64,000 nt of DNA from contig CP071494.1 of NCBI GenBank assembly GCA_017354895.1, forward strand, positions 186,001 through 250,000, written 5' to 3'. The position numbers and the translations under genes are program-made. The notes under the pieces were generated by a model. It was not told the origin of the DNA, ran no database searches, and saw only the letters and a list, made by a program, of their open reading frames with translations. The stretch is from Podospora comata. Its lineage: Eukaryota > Ascomycota > Sordariomycetes > Sordariales > Podosporaceae. This document shows, piece after piece, positions 19,249 through 30,649 of this stretch; positions within the stretch are counted from its first letter, which is position 1; each line of letters starts with the position of its first letter.

Positions 19249-20977
19249 ATGTCCGACGATGGCCCTGCTGCCGGCGCCCCGGCTGCTCCTGTAGCTGAAG
19301 CTGGAGGGGCTGCCGGCCACAGCCAAGGGGGTCTTCACAGCGAGACAAGACCAAAGCGCATCAGCACCCACAGCCCCGTGATAGAGGACATTGCTTCGCT
19401 CACCTCGCCCCGGCTCTTCACCCCAAATCCCTTCAGTCGCAAGAACACATCGTTGGATATTGATGATTACTTTGTGAGTTCCTCCTGACCGGTCGGTCCT
19501 TTGGCTGTGGCGACGGAATGGCTGGATGAACCCAGGTGCTGATACTACTCTGCAGACAGGTCCACGCGATATCCAGAAACACTCCAAATGGCCCATCTTC
19601 CTCCAGATGCATGGCAGCATCCTGCCCAAGATGATTCTGCCCTTGCTCGCTATTGGCGCCTGGACGTCTCTCATCACCATCCTTAGTATGAAGGTGTACA
19701 TGCGTAGGTCCCTGTTGCCTTTTCTTTGTTTGCCACCGTGCGCACAACTAACGCAATGCCTTTCCCATATAGTCGGCATAAACAGCATTCTGCTCACCGT
19801 CCTCGGTTTTGTCGTCGGTCTGAGCTTGTCATTCCGCAGCTCCACGGCCTATGAGCGCTACAACGAAGGCAGAAAGTACTGGGCGCAGCTGATTCTGGCA
19901 ACCCAGAATTTGGGTCGGATCTACTGGGTGCACGCTTCTGGCCGCAAGGATGTGCCCGAAGAGAAGAAGGACCTGGTGAAGAGACGCGAAGTCCTGGAGA
20001 AGCTGTAAGTTCCCAGGCCGTGGAGAGTCTAGGCGCATGTGGGCTGACCTGTTGGCGTGACAACCAGTACCGCTATGAATCTTTTGGTGGCATTTGCTGT
20101 TGCCCTTAAGCACAAGCTGCGCTTCGAACCATACACGTGCTACGAGGACATCTCGAGTCTCATTTCGCACCTGGATACCTTTGCCAAGGTGGCCACCGAG
20201 GAGGACCCCGAAAATGCGCACCGGACCTTCAAGCGCCCGAGTTTCTTCAAGAGCGTGGGCGAGTACCTGGGAGTGTCGTTTGCAGAAAGCAACCCACGCA
20301 AGTCCCTTAAGAAGGCTGCCGTCCCCCTGGGCAACCTCCCCCTCGAGATTCTGTCGTACCTTGCCTCCTTCACCGACGAGCTCGCCCTCAGCGGCCGCCT
20401 GCCCGTCACCATGCACCAGACCATGGCCTACAACAACATCATGTCGCTCAACGACGTGCTTGTGGGCACGGAAAGAGTGCTCACCACGCCGCTCCCCATT
20501 GCCTACTCGATCGCCATCGCCCAAATCACATGGGTGTACATCCTGCTGCTGCCCTTCCAGCTCGTCAAGGTGCTGGAGTGGATCACGATTCCCGCCACAG
20601 TTGCCGCGGCGTATATCATCCTGGGCATTCTGTTCATCGGTCGCGAAATCGAAAACCCTTTTGGCCAGGACGTCAACGACCTACCCCTCGAGGCCTATGC
20701 TGCTCAGGTGGCCGCCGAGATGGACGTGATCGCCAGCCGTCCCGTCCGCCCCAGCTACGAGTGGATAGAATCCAAGGACAACCACGTCCTGTGGCCCCTG
20801 TCCCACTCGGGCTGGCCTGTGTGGATGAACCGTCCCGAAGAAAAGATCCACGAGGCCGTCAACCACAAGGTCCTGGCCACCTTTCACAGCAAACGAGCCA
20901 AGGAAGAGGCGATTGCACAAGGAAAAGTGCACTCGGAAAAGAATGGCCACAAAACGGTGAGCGTGGAGGCCGTGTAG
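19249..20977 (+). CDS. bestrophin-like (UPF0187 / RFP-TM) anion channel
   Basis: Four exons, 19249-19473, 19556-19703, 19773-20004 and 20068-20977, give 504 residues. The introns (82, 69 and 63 nt) carry GTGAGT, GTAGGT and GTAAGT donors. The conserved core begins near 80 with a W-P-I-F-L-Q-M-H-G-S segment. Then comes a hydrophobic helix and the family hallmark F-R-S-S-T-A-Y-E-R-Y-N-E-G-R. Later, P-L-P-I-A-Y-S and W-V-Y-I-L-L-L-P-F-Q-L precede two membrane helices, then E-I-E-N-P-F-G-Q-D-V-N-D-L-P-L. These match fungal and bacterial bestrophin relatives. The first 75 residues (Ala/Gly-rich, then Ser/Thr-rich) are probably cytosolic and disordered. A chloride channel role is known for animal bestrophins; for fungal members it is inferred. 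Confidence 0.9.
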
Positions 20978-21299
20978 GCTGTGTAGGCAGAGTAAGGGGG
21001 CGTCTTGAATTTGTGTATGAAGGAAAAACGGCGGGGCGAGGAAGTGTCGGGGGTTGGAAAATGGTCTGGTCATGACAAAATAAGCCAAAATGATGCATGG
21101 AATGGCGTCGAGCATTTTGGTTTCACTTTCTACAAATCTTTTTTTCTCCTTCCTCCCTTTGCTTGTCTCATAACCACACGACAACGCTGGGGTTGTTTTC
21201 GTCACACATACCTATTAACCATCTAATAAATATTGATCATGCACATGGTTAGCTCTTCTCTGTCCCATTCTTCTCCCACCAAACTTTTTTCTTGGGCTT
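20978..21299. other. convergent 3' region
   Basis: 322 bases between two converging genes. AATAAATATT at 21225-21234 could serve as a polyadenylation signal. I see nothing else. Confidence 0.55.
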
Positions 21300-22689
21300 T
21301 CAACGATAGGGCAACGTGCGAGCCATCTCCTTGATGTCTCGATCCTGCTTGTACTCGGCAATGCTGTGCTTGCCGGCAACATGGCTGACCAATGTCTCCT
21401 CGGTTTTACACAACGTGTCTCGATCGCGATGACACAGGCATAGGTAACAGGCGTACCCTGAATCTGGACGATGACACTTTGCCACAAATCGCGGGGTCAA
21501 TATGAAGGACTTAGTATCGACCTTTTCGTCTTTGTCGCCGTAGCGACTTCCACGTGAAGATGATCTTCCTCGACGTTCCCAGTCCCGATCCCGGTCTCGG
21601 ATAACCACCTCCTTTTCGATTCGCCAGGAGGATTGACACCCCTCTCTCTCATCTCGGCCCGCCGGGGGATTTTCTAGCAGGGTACCGCACGCCGGGCAGG
21701 TGACGTGGACCAGTGTGGGAGACGGGCTGTGCTGCAAGTCTACCGCATATGGGCAGAACAGAGGGCCTTTTCTGTTGGTGCCGCTCCGGATGTCGTCATG
21801 ATACAGATTGGCGGCTGCTGCAGGAGGGAGTGCTTTTCGTACAGGTGGATGGTCCCAGCCAGCCTCACTTGCTGCATCTCCTCGAAGAGAGGGCGTGGAG
21901 GACGTACGGCGGATGGGCGCTCCGGGCCTTGGCCCTCGTCTCGGGATCGGGGCGGACTGGAGAAAACGCTGATACTGGTCTTGGAGGGCGCGAATGCTGC
22001 CCTCGCGCGCAAACTCGGATGTGTTGTACAGCCTGCTCAGATCCGGCGGTTGGCCAGTAAGCAGGGCTTCCTCCAAGAGCTTGATGACGGTGCTCTGGAG
22101 TACTATGATTTGGCTCTGCAGCTGAGTTTGAGCGACCACTGGTCAGGAAAGCCAACAGTCAGCACGTCGTTCCTGGGGAAAGGTAGAGCGGGACTGGAGG
22201 TCTTACGGTCACCCCGGGCAAACTTTTGTCCCATCGTATTGTAGAAGCGGTCGTACTCTCGCTGGATACTTGGGCCGCCGTGCTGAAGAGAGCGTCGAAG
22301 ATGGCGGGCGCCATCATCGTCTCGGTCGTGGTCATCATCCGCATCGGAATCAGACGCGGAACCGCCACCCTTTGCTCTCTTTCTCTGACCCTGTTTGCCT
22401 TGCTCTTCCTTCAGTTTCGTCCTCTCTTCCTCGGCCGTGTTCAAACGTGCCTCGAGCTCCTTGATTCGTTTGTTTTGGCCCTTGTCCCTCTTCCTCTGCC
22501 GGCGCTGCTCGACCAAGCGGTCGTAGAGGTTGATGCCTGTGATGAATGTGCCTGCAATGGTCGAGATGAGCGTTGCGAGGACAAATGCTTGCTGCGGGAG
22601 CTGTCAGCTTTCACGTCGTCAAACGCAAGAGAGATGGATGCTCTACTTGCCTTCAACTCTTTTTTCTCAGCCAAGTTGGCAGCGTCCAT
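21300..22689 (-). CDS. membrane-anchored coiled-coil protein with Cys-rich C-terminus, unknown function
   Basis: Three exons, 22689-22651, 22591-22207 and 22138-21300, give 420 residues. Intron 1 (22592-22650) appears to be a GC-AG intron (GCAAGT donor, CTGAC branch, CGCAG acceptor). Intron 2 (22139-22206) is GTAAGA...CAG. The short N-terminus (M-D-A-A-N-L-A-E-K-K-E) leads into one hydrophobic helix at about 14-34 (A-F-V-L-A-T-L-I-S-T-I-A-G). Next come a basic coiled coil at about 40-80 and an acidic Asp/Ser run. The second half has two cysteine groups: C-P-x14-20 before C-P-A-C, and C-Y-L-C-L-C-H-R-D-R followed by a late H-x3-K-H, which could bind zinc. I do not recognise a named family. Confidence 0.75.
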
Positions 22690-23497
22690 GGCTGCTGCTG
22701 GTCGGTTGTCGATGGCGGCTTCTGCACAATAGACGGTCGATAGCGACGTTTGCTGGCCAGAACTGGAGGGGAATCACGTATAATAAAAGTAGGACATCTG
22801 ATCGACATGCAATACGGCCCAAGTACCGACCCTGGGCCCAAGATGGCATTCCTCAGGCCCCCTCGACATCATCCCACATGGGCTGTCTCGGTTCTGTGGT
22901 GTGTTGTGTCCCGTCGAAGATACAGGGGTTCCAACCCATGACATCATGGGTGCTATTGAAGTCACTGGCAATTGGCTGCTGGCCGCCATTGGACGGGTGG
23001 GTGCAGATCATGCATCTGGGGCTGCTATAGTACTAGGTGTCGGATCAGCATCGGTTGCATCCGAAGAGCCAAGTGGCACATTTGGAAGTGCTGTTGTCTG
23101 CTAGCGTCAGCAGGTCAAGTGACCGCCGTATGATGATGATGATGACGACACTGCAGCAAGAGAGGTAAGAGGTAGTGTTATTCTGTAGGTACTGCGGGTC
23201 ACACTGTGGCTCGTGCACTTGCCCTTCACCCTTAGGTATCGTTCACAAATAGCGAACGGGCCGCCCGCCAGCTGAAGGCGGGGTTAGGTAAGGGGGCTGC
23301 CCCTCACCGCCCAAGCACGGGGCTCCTGTCCAGCTTGAAACTGTCTGTGCTGTCCATCGGTGCCTGGACCCGACGCGGGTCTGGTGCCCTTCCTCGCAGC
23401 GCGTCCCCGGCCGATTTGAACCACCTACTCCGTAATATCCCCCGATCCAATTGAAGCTGAGCTGCAACCACCACGCGGACAGCAGGCCAACTTCACG
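22690..23497. promoter_or_regulatory. divergent promoter region
   Basis: 808 bases between the coiled-coil gene (-) and the AP-2 mu gene (+), presumably with both promoters. I see no coding frame. It contains a short GAT microsatellite near 23132-23146. Confidence 0.5.
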
Positions 23498-24964
23498 ATG
23501 CTGTCGGGAATCCTCATCTTCAACCAGAAGGGCGAGAATCTAATCTTCCGTGCCTTTCGCAACGACTGCCGCCCGCGTCTCGCCGATGTCTTCCGCATTC
23601 AGGTCATCAGCAATGCCCAGGTCCGCTCACCCATCCTGACCCTCGGCAGCACCACCTTCAGCCATGTCAAGCACGAGAACATTTACCTGGTGGCCATCAC
23701 CAAGAGCAACGCCAATGCCGCTCTCGTTTTCGAGTTTCTCTACCGCTTGATCCAGCTCGGCCGTGGCTACTTTGCCAAATTTGACGAGGAGGCCGTCAAG
23801 AACAACTTCGTCCTGGTTTATGAGCTCCTGGATGGTGTGTTTGTCTTGTTTGCTTATCTGCTTGTTGTCTGCCGCGGCGGCCGCTGCTAACGGTGCTCTC
23901 TCTCTCTCCCTTTTGCGCAGAAATTATCGACTTTGGCTATCCCCAAAACACCGAGACTGACACGCTCAAAATGTACATCACCACCGAGGGCGTCAGGTCG
24001 GAACGCGCCGTCGAGGACTCGGCCAAGATCACCATGCAGGCCACGGGCGCGCTGTCGTGGCGCAAGGCTGATGTCAAGTACCGCAAGAACGAGGCCTTTG
24101 TCGATGTCATTGAGGATGTGAATCTTCTAATGAGCGCAACCGGCTCCGTGCTCCGAGCCGACGTCACTGGCCAGATTATCATGCGCGCCTACCTGAGCGG
24201 AACACCCGAGTGCAAGTTTGGCCTCAACGACCGCCTGCTTCTTGACAACGACGGCATGCAGACTCTTCCGAGCGGGAACAGGCAGGGGAGCAAGGCAACC
24301 AAGGCGGCTGCCGGCAGTGTGACGCTGGAGGACTGCCAGTTCCACCAATGCGTCAAGCTGGGCAAGTTTGACAGCGACCGCATCATCTCGTTTGTGCCGC
24401 CTGACGGCGAGTTTGAGCTGATGCGCTACCGTGCCACCGAAAACGTCAATCTGCCCTTCAAGGTCCACGCCATCGTCAACGAGGTCGGCAAGACAAAGGT
24501 CGAGTACAGCATCGGTGTGCGCGCCAACTTTGGCTCCAAGCTTTTTGCCACCAACGTTATTGTCCGCATCCCGACCCCGCTTAACACGGCTAGGATCACG
24601 GAGCGGTGCACCCAGGGAAAGGCCAAGTACGAGCCGTCGGAAAACAACATTGTCTGGAAAATCGGCCGCTTCACCGGCCAGAGCGAGTTCGTGCTGAGCG
24701 CCGAGGCCGAGCTGACCAGCATGACCAACCAAAAGGCCTGGAGCCGACCGCCACTGAGTATGAGCTTCAGCCTCTTGATGTTCACCAGCTCCGGGCTGCT
24801 GGTCCGATACCTAAAAGTGTTCGAGAAGAGCAATTACTCCAGCGTCAAGTGGGTGAGGTACATGACGAGGGCCGGGAGCTACGAGATCAGGTCAGTTTGC
24901 CAACCCAACTGGCTTTTAGAGGTGGGGGAAGTGTCCAAGCTAACACGGCCATGCCAGGTTCTAA
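23498..24964 (+). CDS. apm4: AP-2 adaptor complex subunit mu
   Basis: Exons 23498-23834, 23921-24890 and 24958-24964 give 437 residues, the normal length for AP-2 mu. The start M-L-S-G-I-L-I-F-N-Q-K-G-E-N-L-I is diagnostic for mu2 rather than mu1. The longin-like N-terminal domain covers about 1-140 and ends in L-L-D-E-I-I-D-F-G-Y-P-Q. A linker follows, and from about 170 the mu-homology domain (W-R-K-A-D-V-K-Y-R-K-N-E-A-F-V-D-V), which recognises Y-x-x-phi cargo signals. The protein serves clathrin-mediated endocytosis at the plasma membrane. The last coding exon is only 7 nt (G-TTC-TAA) and restores the conserved ending Y-E-I-R-F; skipping that splice would change the last residue and extend the frame. 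Confidence 0.96.
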
Positions 24965-25476
24965 CCCGTTTACTAATACCATGTGTTTTCTTTGGTGTGT
25001 CGCGGTATCTGCTGCATTGCATAGCACTGGCGTTCGGCGGCGTTTGGTTATTTCAAGAGCATGCGAGAATCTAATGATACACAACTTGATCGGGAATGGG
25101 AAAAAAAGAAACACCGTCTCCCACCGTGGCAGACCAGGACATGGCAGCCCACGCCAGCGGTTCTGCACAACGGAACTTTGATGTCTCCTCGGAATCACGT
25201 ACTCCCTTCGCTGTTGCATGTGCTACCTCTTGGAGGGTGACCGGCGGGATGGGCCCCCAGAGCTGACGAGGTGGCGGCGCCCCGTCTCGATCATTTCTCT
25301 GGTTCCCATAACCTTATGTTCAGATGGCTTGCTGGCAAACCACTGCTAGCAGCCTGCGGACTTCCGGTTAACCCTGATCTTCTCGCTTCGTTCCGAGAGC
25401 ACCCTGACACCCGCCTCCATCCTTTAACCGCGCTCTCGTCGATGGCTTTTAGCGTAAAAGCCGCCTGGTTTTGATC
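24965..25476. other. intergenic region before the GH16 gene
   Basis: 512 bases with the AP-2 mu 3' UTR and the promoter of the Crh-type gene. I see no recognisable coding frame or distinct motif. Confidence 0.5.
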
Positions 25477-26729
25477 ATGCGCTGCTCTCTCTCTCCGTCG
25501 TGGCCTCGTTCTCTGCTGCTAGGTGCCGTGGCCTTGTGTGCCCTGGCCACCGCCCAAACCTACACAAGCTGTAACCCAACGGCCAGTGAGTGCCCAGATA
25601 GCCGTTTGAGGTCCTCTCAAGGGACAGATGGCAGCTGACCAGACTTTGTGCAGAGCGCTGTCCCCCTGATGTTGGCCTGCCCGTTCCCAAGTACAGCATT
25701 GACTTCCGCAATGGCCCGGACAACAACCATTGGTCATCTATTGGCACGGGGTCCGTCACGTACACGCCCAATTTCGGCGCTGCCTTCACTATCAACAAGC
25801 AAGGTGACTCCCCCACCATAGAGACAGCCTGGTACTTCTTTTTTGGCCGTGCCGAGGTGCACATGAGGGCAGCCAGTGGCACGGGCATCGTCAGTTGTGT
25901 GGTCCTAGAGTCGGATGACTTGGACGAAATCGACTGGGAATGGATCGGCGGCGAACGGAAAGAGGTGCAAACCAACTACTTTGGGAAAGGGAACACAACC
26001 ACCTGGGACCGTGGCGGCAAGACCGCCATGGGAGACACCCAAGGGCTGATACATAACTATACCATCGACTGGACCCCAAGCCTGGTAACATGGTATATCG
26101 ACGGTGACATTGTCAGAACCCTGGCCTATCAAGATGCCCTCGGTGGCCGCAATTTTCCTCAGACGCCCATGAGGCTGAAACTGGGCATTTGGGCCGGAGG
26201 GGATTCAAATAATCCAAACGGGACAATTGACTGGGCCGGCGGCGTCACCAACTACACCCAGGGGCCGTTTACCATGTACGTAGAGAGCGTCTCGGTCACG
26301 AATCTTAATCCAGCGGCGAGCTATTTTTACTCGGATTTGTCCGGGAGCTGGAAAAGCATCTCCATGACAAATGTCACAACCGGGCCTGTGCCAAGCCAAG
26401 CCCCAAAATCGATGCCGGTAGGAGAGAGCGGCGGTGGCCAGGGTCGTGAGAAAGGGACAGACAAAAGAGACAAGGGCGGAATCACCAGTGACGAGGAGCC
26501 CTTTGTGACCCACGACGTGACCGAAACAGCATCTGGCGTGGCTTCTTCGGCGACCGGTTTTGTCGGACATGGTGGAAACCCCATCACAACAACCACCATG
26601 GTTTCCACAGACCGCCCTACGGAGCCTGCCAACATCATTTCCGGAGGAAGTAGCTTGACGACTCGATTTGGTCTCGTGGGGATCCTGAGTGTTGCGGCGT
26701 GTACAGTGGGAATGCTGGCAGCAGTTTAA
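25477..26729 (+). CDS. Crh-type GH16 cell-wall transglycosylase, GPI-anchored
   Basis: Two exons, 25477-25585 and 25654-26729, give 394 residues. A signal peptide ends near A-L-A-T-A-Q. A short Cys-containing N-terminal part (T-S-C-N-P, then R-C-P-P) leads into a GH16 jelly-roll. The catalytic motif D-E-I-D-W-E-W is at 127-133, with E128 the predicted nucleophile and E132 the acid/base. I-D-W-T-P and W-A-G-G-D match the Crh/Utr2 subfamily. A Ser/Thr/Gly-rich tail follows, and the last 25 residues (G-L-V-G-I-L-S-V-A-A) form a GPI-attachment signal. Family members link chitin to beta-glucan in the fungal wall, so the protein should act at the outer surface. There is no chitin-binding CBM18. The start is chosen because it gives a clean signal peptide. 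Confidence 0.93.
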
Positions 26730-27417
26730 CTTCTTTGTTGGATTCGTATGGCTGGAGTCTTTCTTACTGAAAAGTTGATGGTATGGGCACCTACCTAAGC
26801 AAACCTTTCCTTGCAAAACTCATTAGACATTTGGAGAATATTAGTAGTTCAAAACGAAGACCTACTACTTACAAACTGCTCGACGCAAGCTCCATTATGA
26901 AATCGTATCCGACTGGTTGCAAGCCTCGACCAGTGGCCTTCTTATCTTGCTGTCTGCGAGCAACTAGGTGGGTGAGTATGTAAGGGTGCTCAAGGTGGAA
27001 ACAGAGGTCTTGGCCTAGCTGAACACACGATAAACCAAAGTCGAGTTAAGGTAACTCCATGTAGGCGTTGTTGGAACCAATCTTGGATGGTTGGTAACAG
27101 GTTAACAAGGACCCATAGAGCAACCAAGTCTCCCGGCGATCATCCCGAGCCTTCTGCAACACATAGCAAGTTTGAGCTTAGCTGCTGATCGTATCTGTTT
27201 TCTACTTGACAACGTATGATACAAACCACTCGGTGCTCTCGAGGCAGTTATATCAGTCGTACCTGTCTCTCAGTATGTAGGTATGTGCACCAGCATCGGT
27301 GTATTTACAGCATCTCATCCAACGATGCATTTGTCGTGATATGGCTCCTATGACACATTCACCCGCCACGGATGAATTTCCCGAGCAATTTTCACGAGAA
27401 AATCTCGAGGAACGTCT
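26730..27417. other. convergent 3' region between the GH16 and GH79 genes
   Basis: 688 bases, somewhat richer in A and T, without a convincing coding frame. It should hold both 3' UTRs. Confidence 0.55.
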
Positions 27418-29036
27418 TCACAGGTACACCAGCAATGCCTCGGACGCGGCCAAGCTCAACGTAACACTCCCCGCTCTCACGCTAGCCTCCTCCACCTGTT
27501 CGATTCCTTGCTTCACACACGTTCCGTCCTGGAAAGTCTGACCACCAAAGGTGGCTGGACTAGACCTGTCGGATCTGGAAGTAGCACTACTCCCAGTCAG
27601 TCTTTTGGACAGGACGCTCGTGAGGCCGGAAGGCAGTCCAGTCAACGTGAAGCTTTCTCTCGATCTGGTCCCCGATTCGTAGTAGTTGGAGTTGATGAGC
27701 AAGATTCGGATGGGCTTGTTGTCCTTGTAGACGGCGTATCCCCCAAAGTTATTCGAGAAGCTATCCAACGGAGCAATTCTTTGTGCTTCTGCCAGGGCCG
27801 CCGTGATAAAGTAAGCCCCATAATAAGGGTTTCCCATACTGAACCTGCCCCACCAACAGTACTGACAGTTTCCGATAGTTCCCTGGTGGAAGTAGATAGA
27901 CTTGATGCCCAATAATAGGGACTGGGCGACATAGTCTACGATCCACAAAGCGGCGCCGAATGTTGGGCTTATGCCACCCCCTCCTGCGAGAATGCTGTCA
28001 GTAGCCGCAGAAAACACAGACGTTATATAGGACAAACCTTGGGTTGCGCTGTTTGTCTCCCCCATGATATAGTCCTTGCCAGCAGCTCTGGCTGCCGCAG
28101 CTTCAGCCTTGAAGGGCGCAATCTGTGTCGCAATCGCGCTATGGCTCATGAGTCCTGCCAAATTGTAGGTCCCTGCCCACTGTGGGTAATTATGCGAGTT
28201 GAAATTTTTAACAGCTGCCATCGCGTTTCCTTCCTCTCTGGCCAGATTCGCATTGTTGAATTTGTCTGTCCCAAAGAAGACGCCCGCGGAGATGATGCTG
28301 GAAGTTGTCAGATTGCTGGCCAAGGCCCTCTGCCATTCAACCTGACTGGCACGGTCCCGAGCTGCGTTCCAGGTGCCACCAGCGATCGGGTCGCTATTCG
28401 TGTAGAAGTTGGGTTCGTTGCCGAGCTCGATCGAGTCCAGGTTTCTCATCCTTTGGTGAGCGAGCCTTGAAGCTGCGAGAGTGTTGCCCAGATTATTCAG
28501 TCGCCTGTTGAGTCCAATTATAACCTTCCCGGGGTATGAGGCCGCCAAGTCGAAAAACGAAGGGCCAAACGTCAGACTCATGGGTGCATCAGCGGGGTTG
28601 CTGACAGAGTAAGTGACCGCTGCCGATGATTGGGCATTATATGTTGCCCGGTCTCTGTTGATATCCATTAGAGCGTGAACCCGAGGTGTTTTCATGCAAG
28701 AAAGATATGCTTACTGCGTTGTTCCACCAACCCTTACCGGCGGCCATGAGCCGGTGAGATCTTTGAAGTTCTTCAAGCACGTCATGGTGGACGTGACATT
28801 TTCCATGTAGCCAGGGAAAGTGAAGAATTCCAGTCTGCCCTAGAATGTCAGCCAGAGGTGTCTTGAGTTTCACTCGAGGGGAGACAGGAGTTGACTTACG
28901 ACACGCCCACCGGCGCCGGATCTAGGAGAGGGCTGGCATTCGATGGAGGCGATGCTGGCACGCTGTACGAAACAGCTGCTACTAGATGTGGTGCATAGCT
29001 TGCAAGCCACAGAAAACTCAATCTGCTCACCATCAT
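27418..29036 (-). CDS. secreted GH79-type glycosidase (beta-glucuronidase-like)
   Basis: Three exons, 29036-28900, 28834-28715 and 28654-27418, give 497 residues; introns are 65 and 60 nt with GTAAGT and GTAAGC donors. A signal peptide (W-L-A-S-Y-A...V-A-A-V-S) is followed by P-V-G-V-S-L-E-F-F-T-F-P-G-Y and W-P-P-V-R-V-G-G-T-T-Q-D-R-A-T, both typical of fungal GH79. The predicted acid/base is E166 in E-L-G-N-E-P-N-F and the nucleophile E285 in M-G-E-T-N-S. The beta-sandwich C-terminal domain is present and the protein is full length. Fungal GH79 enzymes remove glucuronic acid or 4-O-methyl-glucuronic acid from plant glycans such as arabinogalactan; the exact substrate is inferred. It is the last intact gene before the AT-rich compartment. 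Confidence 0.9.
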
Positions 29037-29800
29037 TGCTAGATAGGAAAACCAACAGGAAATAGTATACAACTTCCAGACAACGAGTTAGTTATTGGTC
29101 ATAAGGACGTCTCCATTTTATCCTATATTGAAGATCTCTGTCAACACGAGAAAGGTTACGTTGCAGTGCCTAGCTCGGGTTGCGTGTGGCATACAAGGGT
29201 TTGACAACTGGAGGTAGTAGTACCCCTTGTTGCAAAAGCTTGGAGCCGGCAAAATACAAACATGATGCGGAGAAACTTAGTTCATTGGTGGAAATAATAG
29301 ACCGTCGAAACTGGCTCGCCATGGCTAAAAGGAAGGAAACGTTTGTTTCACAGGGACGTCGGAAACAACCCAATTCAGTCTCTACGAACATGACATCGAG
29401 ACTTAAGGACAATGTCTAGGAAGACTCAGAGCTCTTGAGCTTTACGATGGGAATTTTAGCTCAACTAGCTACACAGCACTATAGTAACATAATCCCTGCA
29501 TCGTTTTTCGCGCTGATCTGTATCGCAGAACGACATGTCGGGCTGTTTCGCGAAGTGGGCAAGACATAAAGCCATCCCCGTGGAAGCTAGGCTCTATAGG
29601 CTGCTGGGATTTGATATGTTGAGCGGAAAACCGTCGCGTTACTGGAGGCCAATGTACACTCCAGTTCCATGGCTAAAGGCCGCCTGAGCTTCTTCCAGTT
29701 TGTCGGGGGCTCCCTGGGTACCTAGTCATCTTACAGAGGGAAATTGTTGTAGCCTGGAAAATTCCCGGGTAATAGACTGAAGTATATGCCGTAATTTAAT
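29037..29800. other. upstream region of the GH79 gene and edge of the gene-rich compartment
   Basis: About 760 bases of ordinary composition with no convincing coding frame. It contains the GH79 promoter. From about 29760 the base composition changes within a few dozen bases to the AT-rich type that continues to the window end. Confidence 0.55.
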
Positions 29801-29866
29801 AAGAGTCTAAGTGAAAAAAAAAGAAAGTAGAGCAAACACCAGATATATAAAATATATTTTAATAAT

Positions 29867-29940
29867 GGTTTTACTTTCTTACTTGTGAAAACTTAGCTAG
29901 CTAGGTTTTACTTTCTTACTTGTGGAAACTTAGCTAGCTA
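29867..29940. repeat. 37-bp direct repeat, two units
   Basis: Units 29867-29903 and 29904-29940 are in perfect register and differ at one base (gtgaaa versus gtggaa). Each ends in AGCTAGCTA. They form the left part of a longer dispersed repeat described below. Confidence 0.9.
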
Positions 29941-30060
29941 GGTCTTTACAGGTAAAACGCTTGTTTATAGAGGTTAAAGTAAAGAAGTTTAGAGTTATGA
30001 GATACTTACGTTACTTCCGACGATTAACCAACGGTATTTCCTCCCGCTAACCTCGTACTA
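29904..30060 (+). repeat. dispersed repeat family R1, member 1
   Basis: Shares a series of blocks in order (TTTTACTT..TTGT, TACAGG, GTAAAGAAGT, TTACTTCCGACGATTAACCAAC) with 46467-46640 and, more weakly, with 48064-48230. It looks like a relic of one repeat family; no coding capacity is seen. Confidence 0.55.
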
Positions 30061-30649
30061 TCCCGATATTATACTTTTACCTTGCGCCCTAATTGAAAAT
30101 ATAACTTTGATATTTAATCTAATTATTATATTTATTTAAAAGTTCTAAAATATGTTTTGTTTATAAATATTAACTTCGTAATTATTAATATCTAGTTTTT
30201 TAATAGTTACAGTACTAAACTTTTTTGGATTATAAGAGTAGTTAATCTTTTATAGTATTATAAAGATAAATATACTTTTTAATCTAATATAATGCTTAAT
30301 ATAGCAGTTCTTTATAAAAGAAATATTTAATAGAGAATAGTACTATGTTAATATTATATTTTTTGGTACTAATCTTACAATTTATTATATCATATGAATG
30401 TTTTTACATATTGTTTATTAAAGGCTTATAACGCTGTTGTTTGGGATTATCATATGTAACTACTTTATTCCTAATTTTAAAACTTGTTTTATAAAGCTAT
30501 TAATTAATCGGCAATGTCTTCTTCTCATACTCTATCAACTTCTTTCTAAATGACTTCAATATATTGAAAAAAGCATTAGACATCCTTTTCAGTTCTTCTA
30601 TATATTAAATATCTTTCATAAATAAAATAAGGTATATTAGCTTTACATA

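Noticed and set aside
19829-20524. 231-codon frame opposite the bestrophin-like gene
   Set aside because: Antisense shadow of a conserved exon; no motif of its own.
14034-20977. A secondary-metabolite or catabolic gene cluster around the MFS transporter
   Set aside because: No synthase, oxidoreductase or pathway transcription factor lies nearby; the neighbours are a PLD-like protein and a bestrophin-like channel.
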